From contig NZ_OPYL01000004.1 in the NCBI RefSeq assembly GCF_900343125.1, positions 248,001 to 312,000 of the forward strand: a stretch of DNA of 64,000 bases, given 5' to 3'. Made by a program: the position numbers and the translations under genes. The notes under the pieces were generated by a model that was given only the letters and a program-made list of their open reading frames with translations, searched no databases and was not told the origin of the DNA. Shown here piece by piece: positions 8,886 to 22,039 of this stretch. The DNA comes from Dysgonomonas sp. Marseille-P4361. Lineage in GTDB: Bacteria; Bacteroidota; Bacteroidia; Bacteroidales; Dysgonomonadaceae. Within the stretch, counting starts at the first letter, position 1, and each line of letters begins with the position of its first letter.

Positions 8886-11800
8886 ATGACAATGAATAAA
8901 ATACAAGATATACTCAAAAATAGAATTCTGATTCTGGATGGTGCAATGGGTACTATGATTCAGAAATATAAACTTACCGAAGAAGATTTCAGAGGTGAGC
9001 GTTTCAAAGATTCAACCATCCTTTTAAAAGGAAATAATGACCTGCTCTGCCTTACTCGTGCGGATGTTATCGATGCTATCCACCGCGAATATCTGGAAGT
9101 AGGTGCAGACATAATAGAAACAAATACTTTCAATGCCAATGCCATATCGATGGAAGATTATAATATGGCTCATTTGGTAAAAGAAATAAATGTAGAAGCT
9201 GCTAAATTAGCCAAGAAGGCTGCAACTGATTATACAAATCTGAATCCGGACAAGCCTCGCTTTGTTGCAGGATCGATAGGACCTACCAATAAGACTGCAT
9301 CAATGAGTCCGAAAGTAGAGAACCCTATCTTCCGTGCTGTTACATTCGACGACTTGCGATCAGCGTACAAAGAGCAAATAGAAGCACTTATTGACGGAGG
9401 TGTAGACTTGTTACTTATCGAAACTATCTTCGATACATTAAATGCAAAAGCTGCCCTATTTGCCGCCGAAGAAGTACAACAAGAACGAAATATTCACATT
9501 CCGATTATGATATCGGTTACTCTTTCCGACAAGGGAGGTCGTACATTATCAGGACAGACTATAGGCGCTTTTCTGGCTTCAGTTAGCCATATAGACTTTT
9601 TATCCATCGGACTAAACTGTTCTTTCGGAGCTTCGGATATGAAACCTTTTCTAAAAGAACTAGGACGCTTGGCTCCAAGCTATGTTTCAGCCTATCCGAA
9701 TGCGGGACTTCCAAACCAATTTGGAGAATACGACGAGACTCCTGAGATAATGGCCGCCCAGCTGAAAGAATTCATTGACGAAGGATTAGTTAATATTTTA
9801 GGAGGATGTTGTGGTACTACACCTGCTCATATTTCAAAATATGTTGACTTAGTGAAAGGTGCTACTCCTCACAAGCCTGCAAATAAGCCTGAATACATGT
9901 GGATATCAGGATTAGAGCTTCTTGAGGCTAAACCTGAAATCAACTTTATAAATATAGGCGAACGACTTAATGTTGCCGGTTCTCGCAAATTCCTACGTTT
10001 GATTAAAGAACAAAAGTACGAAGAGGCTTTGTCAATTGCACACAAGCAAGTAGAAGACGGAGCTCAGGTGCTGGACGTAAATATGGACGAAGGGTTGTTG
10101 GATGGTGTAAAAGAAATGACAACTTTCCTCAACCTGATGGCATCCGACCCCGACGTGTCGCGTATACCCGTAATGATAGACTCCTCTAAATGGGAAGTCT
10201 TGGAAGCTGGCTTAAAGTGTGTTCAAGGGAAACCTATTGTCAACTCTATATCGTTAAAGGGAGGTGAAGAAGAATTTCTTCGCCACGCCAGACTGATTAA
10301 ACAATACGGAGCTGCTGTTATCATTATGGCCTTTGACGAAACTGGTCAGGCTGATACCTTCGCTCGCCGTATCGAAATATGCGAAAGAGCTTACAAACTA
10401 TTAGTTAATGATGGCTTCAACCCTCTTGATATCATCTTCGACCCTAATATTCTGGCTATTGCTACGGGAATAGAAGAGCATCGCAACTATGCAGTTGATT
10501 TCTTGGAAACTATAACATGGATAAAAGAAAATCTTCCTCATGCCAAAATTAGTGGTGGTGTAAGCAATCTATCCTTCTCTTTCCGAGGAAACGACTACAT
10601 CCGGGAGGCTATGCATGCTGTATTCCTATATTATGCCATCCAACGAGGAATGGATATGGGAATTGTCAATCCGGGACAATCAGTCATATACGAAGATATA
10701 CCAACAGACCTCCGAAATCTATTAGAAGATGTCATCTTCAATCGTAGACCAGAAGCAACTGACGAATTAATAGAATTTGCTGAGAAGATCAAAAACAACA
10801 AATCTGGAGAATCGGAGCAAAAAGTAGAAGAATGGCGCTCTTATCCATTGGATGAACGCATACAATATGCATTAATAAAAGGGATTAGCGACTATCTGGA
10901 AGAAGATTTAGCCGAGGCTTTAACAGTCTATCCAAAAGCTGTTGATATCATCGACAAACCATTGATGGATGGAATGAACAAAGTTGGTGATTTGTTCGGA
11001 TCAGGGAAAATGTTCCTTCCTCAGGTCGTAAAGACAGCTCGTACGATGAAACGTGCTGTAGCCATCTTACAGCCTACACTAGAGGCACAAAAAGCATCTT
11101 CGGGCGGAAGCAATAAAGCCGGTAAACTCCTTATTGCAACCGTAAAAGGAGATGTCCACGATATAGGTAAGAACATTGTCTCTATTATTCTTGCATGTAA
11201 TAATTATGAAGTGATAGACCTTGGCGTGATGACCCCACCTGAGGTTATCATACAAAAGGTAAAAGAAGAACAACCTGATATACTTTGTCTTAGCGGTCTC
11301 ATTACTCCTTCCTTGGAAGAGATGAGTATCGTTGCCCATGAAATGGAGAAAGCTGGATTCTCTATTCCCCTGATGATTGGAGGTGCTACAACATCCAAGC
11401 TTCATACAGCCATAAAGATAGATCCTAAATATAATAACGGATCGGTAGTATACGTCAAAGATGCCTCTCAAGCTCCAGCGGCGGTTAGTAAACTTATTAA
11501 TCCGAATACTAAAGAAATTTATATTGAAGAGGTTAGAAAAGAATACACATCTCTGAGAGAAAATATGGGAGATAAAAAAGCTGATTTACTTCCATTTTCA
11601 GAAGTTATAAACAAAGGTCTAAAAATAGATTGGAGCAACTATCAAGCCTGCGAACCAAATACAATTGGACGCCAAACGTTGAAACATATACCTGTAGAGG
11701 AGATTATTCCGTACATTGACTGGAAATTTTTCTTCCACTCATGGAACCTATCGGCTCGCTATGCTTCTGTTCAAAACATAGATGATTGCCCTTCTTGTAA

Positions 11801-12584
11801 AGCATCTTGGCTTAACACCTTCCCTGAGCAAGAAAGGGAAAAGGCTGCTGAAGGAATGCAACTCTATAAAGACGCCAAAGCTTTATTAGATCAACTCGTA
11901 TTCGAAAAAGCGGGTTATATCAATGCTGTATTTGCTATTCACGAAGCTTATAGTGACGATGAATGTCTGTTCATCAACAATATTCGTTTCCCAATGCTCC
12001 GCCAACAAAAGAAGAATGACAAAGGAGTTTATCTTTCTCTGTGCGATTTTGTTGCTCCAAAAGTTTCAGGGAAGAAAGATTATGTAGCTGGATTTACTGT
12101 TACCGCAGGAGTCGGAGCCGAAGAATTAATGAGTAAATACGAACACGAGGGTGATGAATACAATGTACTCCTCCTAAAATCTGTCTTAGACCGTTTAGCC
12201 GAAGCTGCAACCGAGTGGTTACATGTTAAAATAAGAAGAGAGTATTGGGGGTTTGCAGCCGATGAAGATATTTCTGTGAACGAAATGTTCGCTCTCAAAT
12301 ATCAAGGAATCCGCCCTGCTGTGGGCTATCCGTCAATTCCTGATCAGTCAATCAATTTCTTATTGAATGAAGATTTATTACAATCAAAAGAAATCGGTGT
12401 AGATTTGACCGAAAACGGAGTTATGCTACCTAATGCATCGGTAAGTGGTATTATTATCTCTCACCCTGAGTCTAAGTACTTCAACATAGGAAACATCTTG
12501 GATGATCAGTTAGAAGCTTATACCGATCGTAGAGAAAAGGATGCTGCTCTTATTCGTAAATTCTTAGGAGCAAATATTATTTAA
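8886..12584 (+). CDS. metH: Cobalamin-dependent methionine synthase
   Basis: Transfers a methyl group from 5-methyltetrahydrofolate to homocysteine through B12. The 1232 residues carry all four modules in order. The homocysteine domain has zinc ligands C245 (LNCSFG), C308 and C309 (GGCCGT). The pterin-binding domain starts near INIGERLNVAGS. The B12 module has GDVHDIGKN with the axial histidine H758. The C-terminal AdoMet reactivation domain has RPAVGYP at 1143-1149. These numbers sit one or two residues from the E. coli enzyme. ATGs at 8886 and 8892 are both possible starts. No cobalamin riboswitch is visible upstream. Confidence 0.97.
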   Translation: MTMNKIQDILKNRILILDGAMGTMIQKYKLTEEDFRGERFKDSTILLKGNNDLLCLTRADVIDAIHREYLEVGADIIETNTFNANAISMEDYNMAHLVKEINVEAAKLAKKAATDYTNLNPDKPRFVAGSIGPTNKTASMSPKVENPIFRAVTFDDLRSAYKEQIEALIDGGVDLLLIETIFDTLNAKAALFAAEEVQQERNIHIPIMISVTLSDKGGRTLSGQTIGAFLASVSHIDFLSIGLNCSFGASDMKPFLKELGRLAPSYVSAYPNAGLPNQFGEYDETPEIMAAQLKEFIDEGLVNILGGCCGTTPAHISKYVDLVKGATPHKPANKPEYMWISGLELLEAKPEINFINIGERLNVAGSRKFLRLIKEQKYEEALSIAHKQVEDGAQVLDVNMDEGLLDGVKEMTTFLNLMASDPDVSRIPVMIDSSKWEVLEAGLKCVQGKPIVNSISLKGGEEEFLRHARLIKQYGAAVIIMAFDETGQADTFARRIEICERAYKLLVNDGFNPLDIIFDPNILAIATGIEEHRNYAVDFLETITWIKENLPHAKISGGVSNLSFSFRGNDYIREAMHAVFLYYAIQRGMDMGIVNPGQSVIYEDIPTDLRNLLEDVIFNRRPEATDELIEFAEKIKNNKSGESEQKVEEWRSYPLDERIQYALIKGISDYLEEDLAEALTVYPKAVDIIDKPLMDGMNKVGDLFGSGKMFLPQVVKTARTMKRAVAILQPTLEAQKASSGGSNKAGKLLIATVKGDVHDIGKNIVSIILACNNYEVIDLGVMTPPEVIIQKVKEEQPDILCLSGLITPSLEEMSIVAHEMEKAGFSIPLMIGGATTSKLHTAIKIDPKYNNGSVVYVKDASQAPAAVSKLINPNTKEIYIEEVRKEYTSLRENMGDKKADLLPFSEVINKGLKIDWSNYQACEPNTIGRQTLKHIPVEEIIPYIDWKFFFHSWNLSARYASVQNIDDCPSCKASWLNTFPEQEREKAAEGMQLYKDAKALLDQLVFEKAGYINAVFAIHEAYSDDECLFINNIRFPMLRQQKKNDKGVYLSLCDFVAPKVSGKKDYVAGFTVTAGVGAEELMSKYEHEGDEYNVLLLKSVLDRLAEAATEWLHVKIRREYWGFAADEDISVNEMFALKYQGIRPAVGYPSIPDQSINFLLNEDLLQSKEIGVDLTENGVMLPNASVSGIIISHPESKYFNIGNILDDQLEAYTDRREKDAALIRKFLGANII

Positions 12585-12611
12585 TTAATAAAATCCAATT
12601 AGGATTAGCAA

Positions 12612-13448
12612 ATGAATTTTTTAGATTTACTTTCATACACTTTTTTCCAGAATGCATTACTAGGAAGCTTATTTGCTAGTATAGCGTGCGGAATTATAGG
12701 TTCTTATATTGTTATCCGCCGCCTAGTTTTCGTTAGTGGTGGAATTACACATGCCTCATTGGGAGGAATTGGAATGGGTTTTTACTTTGGATGGAATCCT
12801 ATATTCTCAGCAATGATTTTTTCTATTCTTTCGGCTTTTGGCATAGAATGGTTATCCTCTCGTCAAGGAGTGAGAGAAGACTCTGCCATTGGTTCTTTCT
12901 GGTCGTTAGGAATGGCTATCGGAATTATTTTCATCTACTTAAAACCTGGATTCGCTCCTAACTTATCCGATTATCTATTCGGCAATATTCTGACCATCAC
13001 GCATAGCGATATCACTTATTTAGCTGTATTATCTTTTATTCTGATTCTGGTATTCGCCTTATTTGGAAAGCAGATACTATTTTCGGCATTTGATTCCGAT
13101 TTTGCAAAGACGCGAAACCTTCCGGTCAATACAATTAAATACCTAATGATGATGGCAATAGCCATCACAATAGTATTATCTATACGCTTAGTAGGAATTG
13201 TCTTGTTAATGTCGATACTGACTGTACCTCAGATGACAGCTAACTTATTTACTTCGAATTTCAATAAGATGATCTTATTATCTATTCTGATTGGTTTCTT
13301 TGGATGTTTAGTTGGATTATTCCTTTCCGCAGCACTTGATGTACCTTCTGGTGTATTTATCATATTCACTCAGATTATTGTATTCCTTATCTCTAGGTAT
13401 ACAATACAATTTAGAAGAAGAGGTAAATCACAAAAAGTAATTGCTTAA
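12612..13448 (+). CDS. Metal ABC transporter permease (ZnuB/TroC family)
   Basis: 278 residues with about eight membrane segments. The N-terminus has the ABC-3 family pattern QNALLGSLFASIACGIIGSYIV, then the V-x-x-G-G-I-T-H-A-S-L-G-G-I-G stretch typical of ZnuB/TroC/MntB permeases for zinc, manganese or iron. It lies 27 bases after metH and probably shares its transcript. No ATPase or binding-protein gene is next to it in this window, so its partners must be elsewhere. MetH needs zinc, which may explain the linkage, but that is inference. The stop codon overlaps the stop of the convergent gene. Confidence 0.85.
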   Translation: MNFLDLLSYTFFQNALLGSLFASIACGIIGSYIVIRRLVFVSGGITHASLGGIGMGFYFGWNPIFSAMIFSILSAFGIEWLSSRQGVREDSAIGSFWSLGMAIGIIFIYLKPGFAPNLSDYLFGNILTITHSDITYLAVLSFILILVFALFGKQILFSAFDSDFAKTRNLPVNTIKYLMMMAIAITIVLSIRLVGIVLLMSILTVPQMTANLFTSNFNKMILLSILIGFFGCLVGLFLSAALDVPSGVFIIFTQIIVFLISRYTIQFRRRGKSQKVIA

Positions 13449-13954
13449 CCCTTGCCTATCACATCTTTGAAAGAAATATGTTTAACACTGGATTTTCTAA
13501 AAAGCAATGCACCAATACAGATCCCTATAGCTAAAGTGAAAAGTAAGGACATGGTCAGCATCAGATTATGAGCAGCCTCTACCAATATATAAGGGTCTTC
13601 CTTTACAATGGATAAATCCGTTATTTTAATTCCTGCCAGCATCGTACGATAAGCAAACATACCGGGAATCATCGTAATACATGCCGGCATGGTAAATACT
13701 ACAGGCGGACTATCTACACGATGGGCAACGAAGATACCAACTAGTCCGACAATAACTGATCCTGCTAAAGTTGCTGTTATCATTCCGAAATCAAGCTGAA
13801 TAAGAATAAAGCGCATGGAATGCCCCATTCCTCCCAATAATCCAGCTACAACCAATAATCGTTTAGGTGAGCCAAATAATACAGCCCAACAGAAACCGAC
13901 GATAAAAGCTATTCCGAAGTCGCGAAGTATATTTAATAGAGTTAATTCTTCCAT
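13445..13954 (-). CDS. ThrE/YjjB-type exporter subunit, C-terminal half (DUF3815)
   Basis: 169 residues with about five hydrophobic helices, corresponding to the C-terminal domain of the threonine/serine exporter family. It pairs with the gene 11 bases upstream, which carries the N-terminal domain. This split arrangement matches E. coli YjjP/YjjB, linked to succinate export. Whether the substrate here is an amino acid or a dicarboxylate cannot be read from the sequence. Its stop codon overlaps the stop of the convergent ABC permease. Confidence 0.8.
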   Translation of the reverse strand: MEELTLLNILRDFGIAFIVGFCWAVLFGSPKRLLVVAGLLGGMGHSMRFILIQLDFGMITATLAGSVIVGLVGIFVAHRVDSPPVVFTMPACITMIPGMFAYRTMLAGIKITDLSIVKEDPYILVEAAHNLMLTMSLLFTLAIGICIGALLFRKSSVKHISFKDVIGKG

Positions 13955-13965
13955 CTTCCTTCAAT

Positions 13966-14766
13966 TTAAAAATTATCAATACCCATAAGTGTAATACAAA
14001 GTGTCATTCCTGCAGCGATACAGAGAAGTATAAAACCTCCGAATAAAGCTCGATTTATAGCTGATGATAAATAGCCTTCAATCAAATCAATCACGCAGTT
14101 GATCAGAGGCACACCTGGGATCAGATAAAGAACTGCCGTAGCCATAGCAGCTTCGGGATGTTCACCAATACCGTACAGACGTCCCAGTGCAGCGATTAAA
14201 GTTGTCACAAACGCAGCAATAGTAATACATATCATTGGGTTGAAATTCTTTTTTGCAAAGAAAACTCTCGTCAAAGAACCTACAAATGCAGCCACAAATG
14301 CCACTATTGCATTCATTGTATCCCCTAACGAGAATAGACACAGACCTGCACACGATAGACCGACTGCTACAGCAACAACCAGATCATTATAGTTAGGTTC
14401 TTCTTTTATCTTATGAAATTCTTGCTCCACATAAGCTATTGAAAGATTTTCTTCTTGTACCTTCCACGACAAATGTGAAACTTTTGTCAAAATGGCTAAA
14501 TGGACTATATGTGTTGGTGAATTTTTGAAACGAGTAACAGAGTTGTCCGGATTATTCAAATCCTTCACACTAACCAATAAACCTTTGAATGTTGGATTCA
14601 ATGTCAATTCAAATTCCCACGTAGCAGCTAAGCGACCAAGATTGCTATTGAGTCGTCCGCAATGTGCCCCTGATGCAAGCATATATGTTCCCATATCTAG
14701 AACAAGTTCGGCAAAGCGTTGCGCTGATATAGTCTCCTTATCTTTTACTTTAAAACTTTCCGGCAT
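13966..14766 (-). CDS. ThrE/YjjP-type exporter subunit, N-terminal half (DUF1212)
   Basis: 266 residues. A soluble N-terminal region of about 115 residues (including GTYMLASGAHCGR and an LTxNPTFKGLLVS-type strand) is followed by about five membrane helices, as in the DUF1212 domain of ThrE and E. coli YjjP. First gene of a two-gene operon with the DUF3815 half. A TATCTTTG box lies 25 bases before the start. A role as a threonine/serine or succinate exporter is suggested by family membership; succinate would fit the fermentation of Bacteroidales, which is inference. Confidence 0.82.
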   Translation of the reverse strand: MPESFKVKDKETISAQRFAELVLDMGTYMLASGAHCGRLNSNLGRLAATWEFELTLNPTFKGLLVSVKDLNNPDNSVTRFKNSPTHIVHLAILTKVSHLSWKVQEENLSIAYVEQEFHKIKEEPNYNDLVVAVAVGLSCAGLCLFSLGDTMNAIVAFVAAFVGSLTRVFFAKKNFNPMICITIAAFVTTLIAALGRLYGIGEHPEAAMATAVLYLIPGVPLINCVIDLIEGYLSSAINRALFGGFILLCIAAGMTLCITLMGIDNF

Positions 14767-14791
14767 TTTTTTCGTATAAGAAAATTTTAGA

Positions 14792-14799
14792 CAAAGATA
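14792..14799 (-). promoter_or_regulatory. Bacteroidetes -7 box for the ThrE-type operon
   Basis: TATCTTTG on the minus strand, 25 bases before the DUF1212 start codon. Exact match to TAnnTTTG. Confidence 0.5.
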
Positions 14800-14894
14800 T
14801 TAAGAATTCAAAGAAAATGGAGCATTCCTATTTCTTTATGGTATTTTTTGATAATTAATCAAGAATTCAGATTATGATATAAAGCACATTATTA

Positions 14895-14908
14895 TGCAAT
14901 CGTTTGCA
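14895..14908. promoter_or_regulatory. Probable LacI-family operator for the maltodextrin operon
   Basis: TGCAATCGTTTGCA is a 14-base palindrome with 12 of 14 positions symmetric and the central CG typical of LacI-family operators. It lies 138 bases before malQ and 55 bases before its likely -7 box. The only LacI-family gene in the window is the third gene of that operon. Confidence 0.6.
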
Positions 14909-14962
14909 AATCAAATTCAATGAATATCAATCAGTCCACTATATTTTTCATTCTTTAATACT

Positions 14963-14970
14963 TAGTTTTG
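14963..14970 (+). promoter_or_regulatory. Bacteroidetes -7 box for malQ
   Basis: TAGTTTTG matches TAnnTTTG, 62 bases before the malQ start, leaving a longer leader than most genes in this window. Confidence 0.45.
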
Positions 14971-15032
14971 TGGCAGTTAATTGTACAATCAATATTAAGA
15001 GTTATTTTACCATTTAAATCATATATATTGCC

Positions 15033-19567
<4,535 letters not shown>

Positions 19568-19600
19568 TTATTTTTATAGAAGTAATCAAATTCCTCGCTC

Positions 19601-20632
19601 ATGAAAAAGGGACCTCTTACAATTAAGGACATTGCTAAAGACTTGAATGTATCAGCATCAACAGTATCCAGAGCTTTAAAAGATAATCCTGACATTAGTC
19701 CCGAAACGAGAAAACTAGTTCAGGACTATGCCAAGAAACACAAATACAAACCGAATGCTTTGGCACTGAGTCTAAAAATGCAACATACAAATATCATCGG
19801 CGTTATTGTACCGGAATTGGCCAACCATTTCTTTTCTGCAGTTGTGTCCGGTATGGAAACCCTTGCCGAAGAAAAAGATTATCACATCATTGTTTGTCAG
19901 TCTTTAGAAGATTATAAAAAAGAGGTGAGAAATGTTCAGACCCTGATAAAAGCCAGAGTATGTGGCGTTTTGATTTCGCAATCTAAAACGACCACTAAGT
20001 ATGAGCATTTTCAAGAACTGATCGACAACGATATCCCCGTTGTGTTTTTTGATAGAATATCTACGGGAATAGACTCAGACAAAGTTGTAGCAGATGACTA
20101 TTCAGGCACATTTGCGGCTGTAGAATACATGATAAAAACTGGTTGTAAGCGTATAGCCTTTTTCTCTGCACCATACCATCTGGAAATATCTAAAAATAGA
20201 AAGAACGGATATCTTGATGCTTTAAGAAGATATAACCTACCTGTAGAGGATAATCTTATAAGACAAGCCGACACTAAAATATTAGGATATCAAAGAGCGT
20301 TAGAGATATTACAGGAGCCCGACAGACCTGATGCTTTTATGGCGATGAATGATTATACCGCATCGGGAATTCTTGTTGCAGCAAAAGAACTAGGATTTAA
20401 AGTACCTGAAGAAATATCTATTTTTGGTTTTTCCAATTCTAATATTTCTCAAGATACAGACCCTATGTTAAGTACGATGGATCAACATCCTCAGAAAGTA
20501 GGAGAAGAAGCAATGGCTCTCATTTTGGAAAAAATAGAGAACCCAGAGATTACATCTCGCAAAAACAAATTAATAAAGACATCTCTCATTGCAAGACAAA
20601 CAACACGAAAATTACCCGATGTGAGAGAATGA
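19601..20632 (+). CDS. LacI-family regulator of the maltodextrin locus
   Basis: 343 residues: a LacI helix-turn-helix at about 6-25 (LTIKDIAKDLNVSASTVSRA), hinge helix, then a periplasmic-binding-protein-like ligand domain with the C-terminal signature D-Q-H-P-Q-K-V-G-E-E-A. It lies 33 bases after the neopullulanase and 23 before the sugar transporter, so it is probably encoded within the operon it controls. A CG-centred palindrome in front of malQ is its likely operator. The inducer is probably maltose or a maltooligosaccharide. This differs from the membrane-spanning SusR of Bacteroides. Confidence 0.92.
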   Translation: MKKGPLTIKDIAKDLNVSASTVSRALKDNPDISPETRKLVQDYAKKHKYKPNALALSLKMQHTNIIGVIVPELANHFFSAVVSGMETLAEEKDYHIIVCQSLEDYKKEVRNVQTLIKARVCGVLISQSKTTTKYEHFQELIDNDIPVVFFDRISTGIDSDKVVADDYSGTFAAVEYMIKTGCKRIAFFSAPYHLEISKNRKNGYLDALRRYNLPVEDNLIRQADTKILGYQRALEILQEPDRPDAFMAMNDYTASGILVAAKELGFKVPEEISIFGFSNSNISQDTDPMLSTMDQHPQKVGEEAMALILEKIENPEITSRKNKLIKTSLIARQTTRKLPDVRE

Positions 20633-20655
20633 ATAGAACATTAGAGTAAAATACT

Positions 20656-21993
20656 ATGAAAAAGAAACCAACACTCTCTTTTTGGCAAATTTGGAACTTA
20701 AGCTTCGGATTTTTAGGCATTCAAATTGGCTATTCGCTACAAAGCTCGCAAACGAGTAGAATACTCTCTGCATTAGGAGCAGATCCTCATGATCTCCCTT
20801 TATTTTGGTTGGCAGCTCCAATAGCAGGGTTGATCGTACAACCAATAATAGGAATGTCGAGTGATCGTACTTGGACTCGTTTTGGCCGTCGTATTCCATT
20901 CATACTTGGTGGAGCTATCGTTTCGACTATAGCAATGTTTTTTATGCCAAATTCAGAGTTTGTAGCAGCTATTATGCCACCGGTATTCTTTGGTGCATTT
21001 ATGCTTCTATTCATGGACTGTGCGTTTAATGTATCGATGCAACCATTCCGTTCTTTAGTTGGCGATATGGTAAATGATGAACAAAGAAATCAAGGATATG
21101 CAACTCAAAGTTTTTTGACAAACGTGGGAGCTGTTATTGGTTCTTTTCTCCCATTTATTCTCGCTTGGATAGGGATACAAAATATACCCGAAGCCGGAGA
21201 GAAAGTTGCACCCTCTGTTATATGGTCTTTTTACATAGGAGGAGGAGCTTTACTCCTTACTGTACTTTGGACTAGTTTCAAAGTAAAAGAATACCCTCCA
21301 AAAGAGTATAATGAATACAGTAATATTACCGAAGAAGAAAAGAAAACACAATCTTTCCTTGATATCCTAAAAAGTACACCAACCACGATGTTACAACTTG
21401 GTATCGTTCAGTTCTTCTCTTGGTTTGCCTTGTTCATCATGTGGGTGTACGCAATTGGAGGTATTGCCGAAAATGTATGGCAAACAACAGACCCTATATC
21501 TCAAGGGTATAATGATGCTGGAGACTGGAATGGTGTTTTAAGCGGAGTATATGCTATCTTTGCTGCCGTTTTCTCGGTATTCATGGCTAAGGTAGCAAAT
21601 AAGCTTGGTCGGAAAAAAGTATATTCTTCTGCTCTGATACTGGGAGCTATTGGATTAGCATCTATGTATTTTTTCGATGACAAATACATGCTGTTACTAT
21701 CAATGTTGGGTGTTGGAATTGCTTGGGCTGCAATCTTAGCAATGCCTTATGCTATACTTTCAGCTGCTTTGCCGGCAAGTAAAATGGGGGTTTATATGGG
21801 GATATTTAATGCTACCATAACAATTCCTCAGATAGTAGCCGGATTGACAGGAGGACTGCTACTTAAATATGTTGCAGGAGGTAGCTCAATCTCTATGATG
21901 CTTGTTGCAGGAACGTCTATGCTACTTGCTGCTATTGCTGTTGCTTTTGTCAATGACAAAAATGATGAGCTGAGAGCAGGACATATTAAATAA
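20656..21993 (+). CDS. MFS sugar transporter (SLC45/SusT-like)
   Basis: 445 residues, about 12 membrane helices. The N-terminal FWQIWNLSFGFLGIQIGYSLQ and the loop SSDRTWTRFGRRIPFI after helix 2 are typical of the SLC45/sucrose-symporter branch of the major facilitator superfamily. By position between a LacI regulator and an amylase it most likely imports maltose or maltooligosaccharides across the inner membrane after periplasmic cleavage. Comparable MFS-LacI pairings are known in maltose loci of Flavobacteriia. Substrate is inferred from context. Confidence 0.88.
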   Translation: MKKKPTLSFWQIWNLSFGFLGIQIGYSLQSSQTSRILSALGADPHDLPLFWLAAPIAGLIVQPIIGMSSDRTWTRFGRRIPFILGGAIVSTIAMFFMPNSEFVAAIMPPVFFGAFMLLFMDCAFNVSMQPFRSLVGDMVNDEQRNQGYATQSFLTNVGAVIGSFLPFILAWIGIQNIPEAGEKVAPSVIWSFYIGGGALLLTVLWTSFKVKEYPPKEYNEYSNITEEEKKTQSFLDILKSTPTTMLQLGIVQFFSWFALFIMWVYAIGGIAENVWQTTDPISQGYNDAGDWNGVLSGVYAIFAAVFSVFMAKVANKLGRKKVYSSALILGAIGLASMYFFDDKYMLLLSMLGVGIAWAAILAMPYAILSAALPASKMGVYMGIFNATITIPQIVAGLTGGLLLKYVAGGSSISMMLVAGTSMLLAAIAVAFVNDKNDELRAGHIK

Positions 21994-22039
21994 GGATACT
22001 TATTTATACATAACTAAATATTATTATAAACTGTAAATT

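Noticed and set aside
11079-11471. 130-codon frame on the minus strand
   Set aside because: Antisense to the B12-binding domain of metH, which is fully intact on the plus strand.
14492-14779. 95-codon frame on the plus strand
   Set aside because: Antisense to the DUF1212 exporter gene; no promoter or motif.
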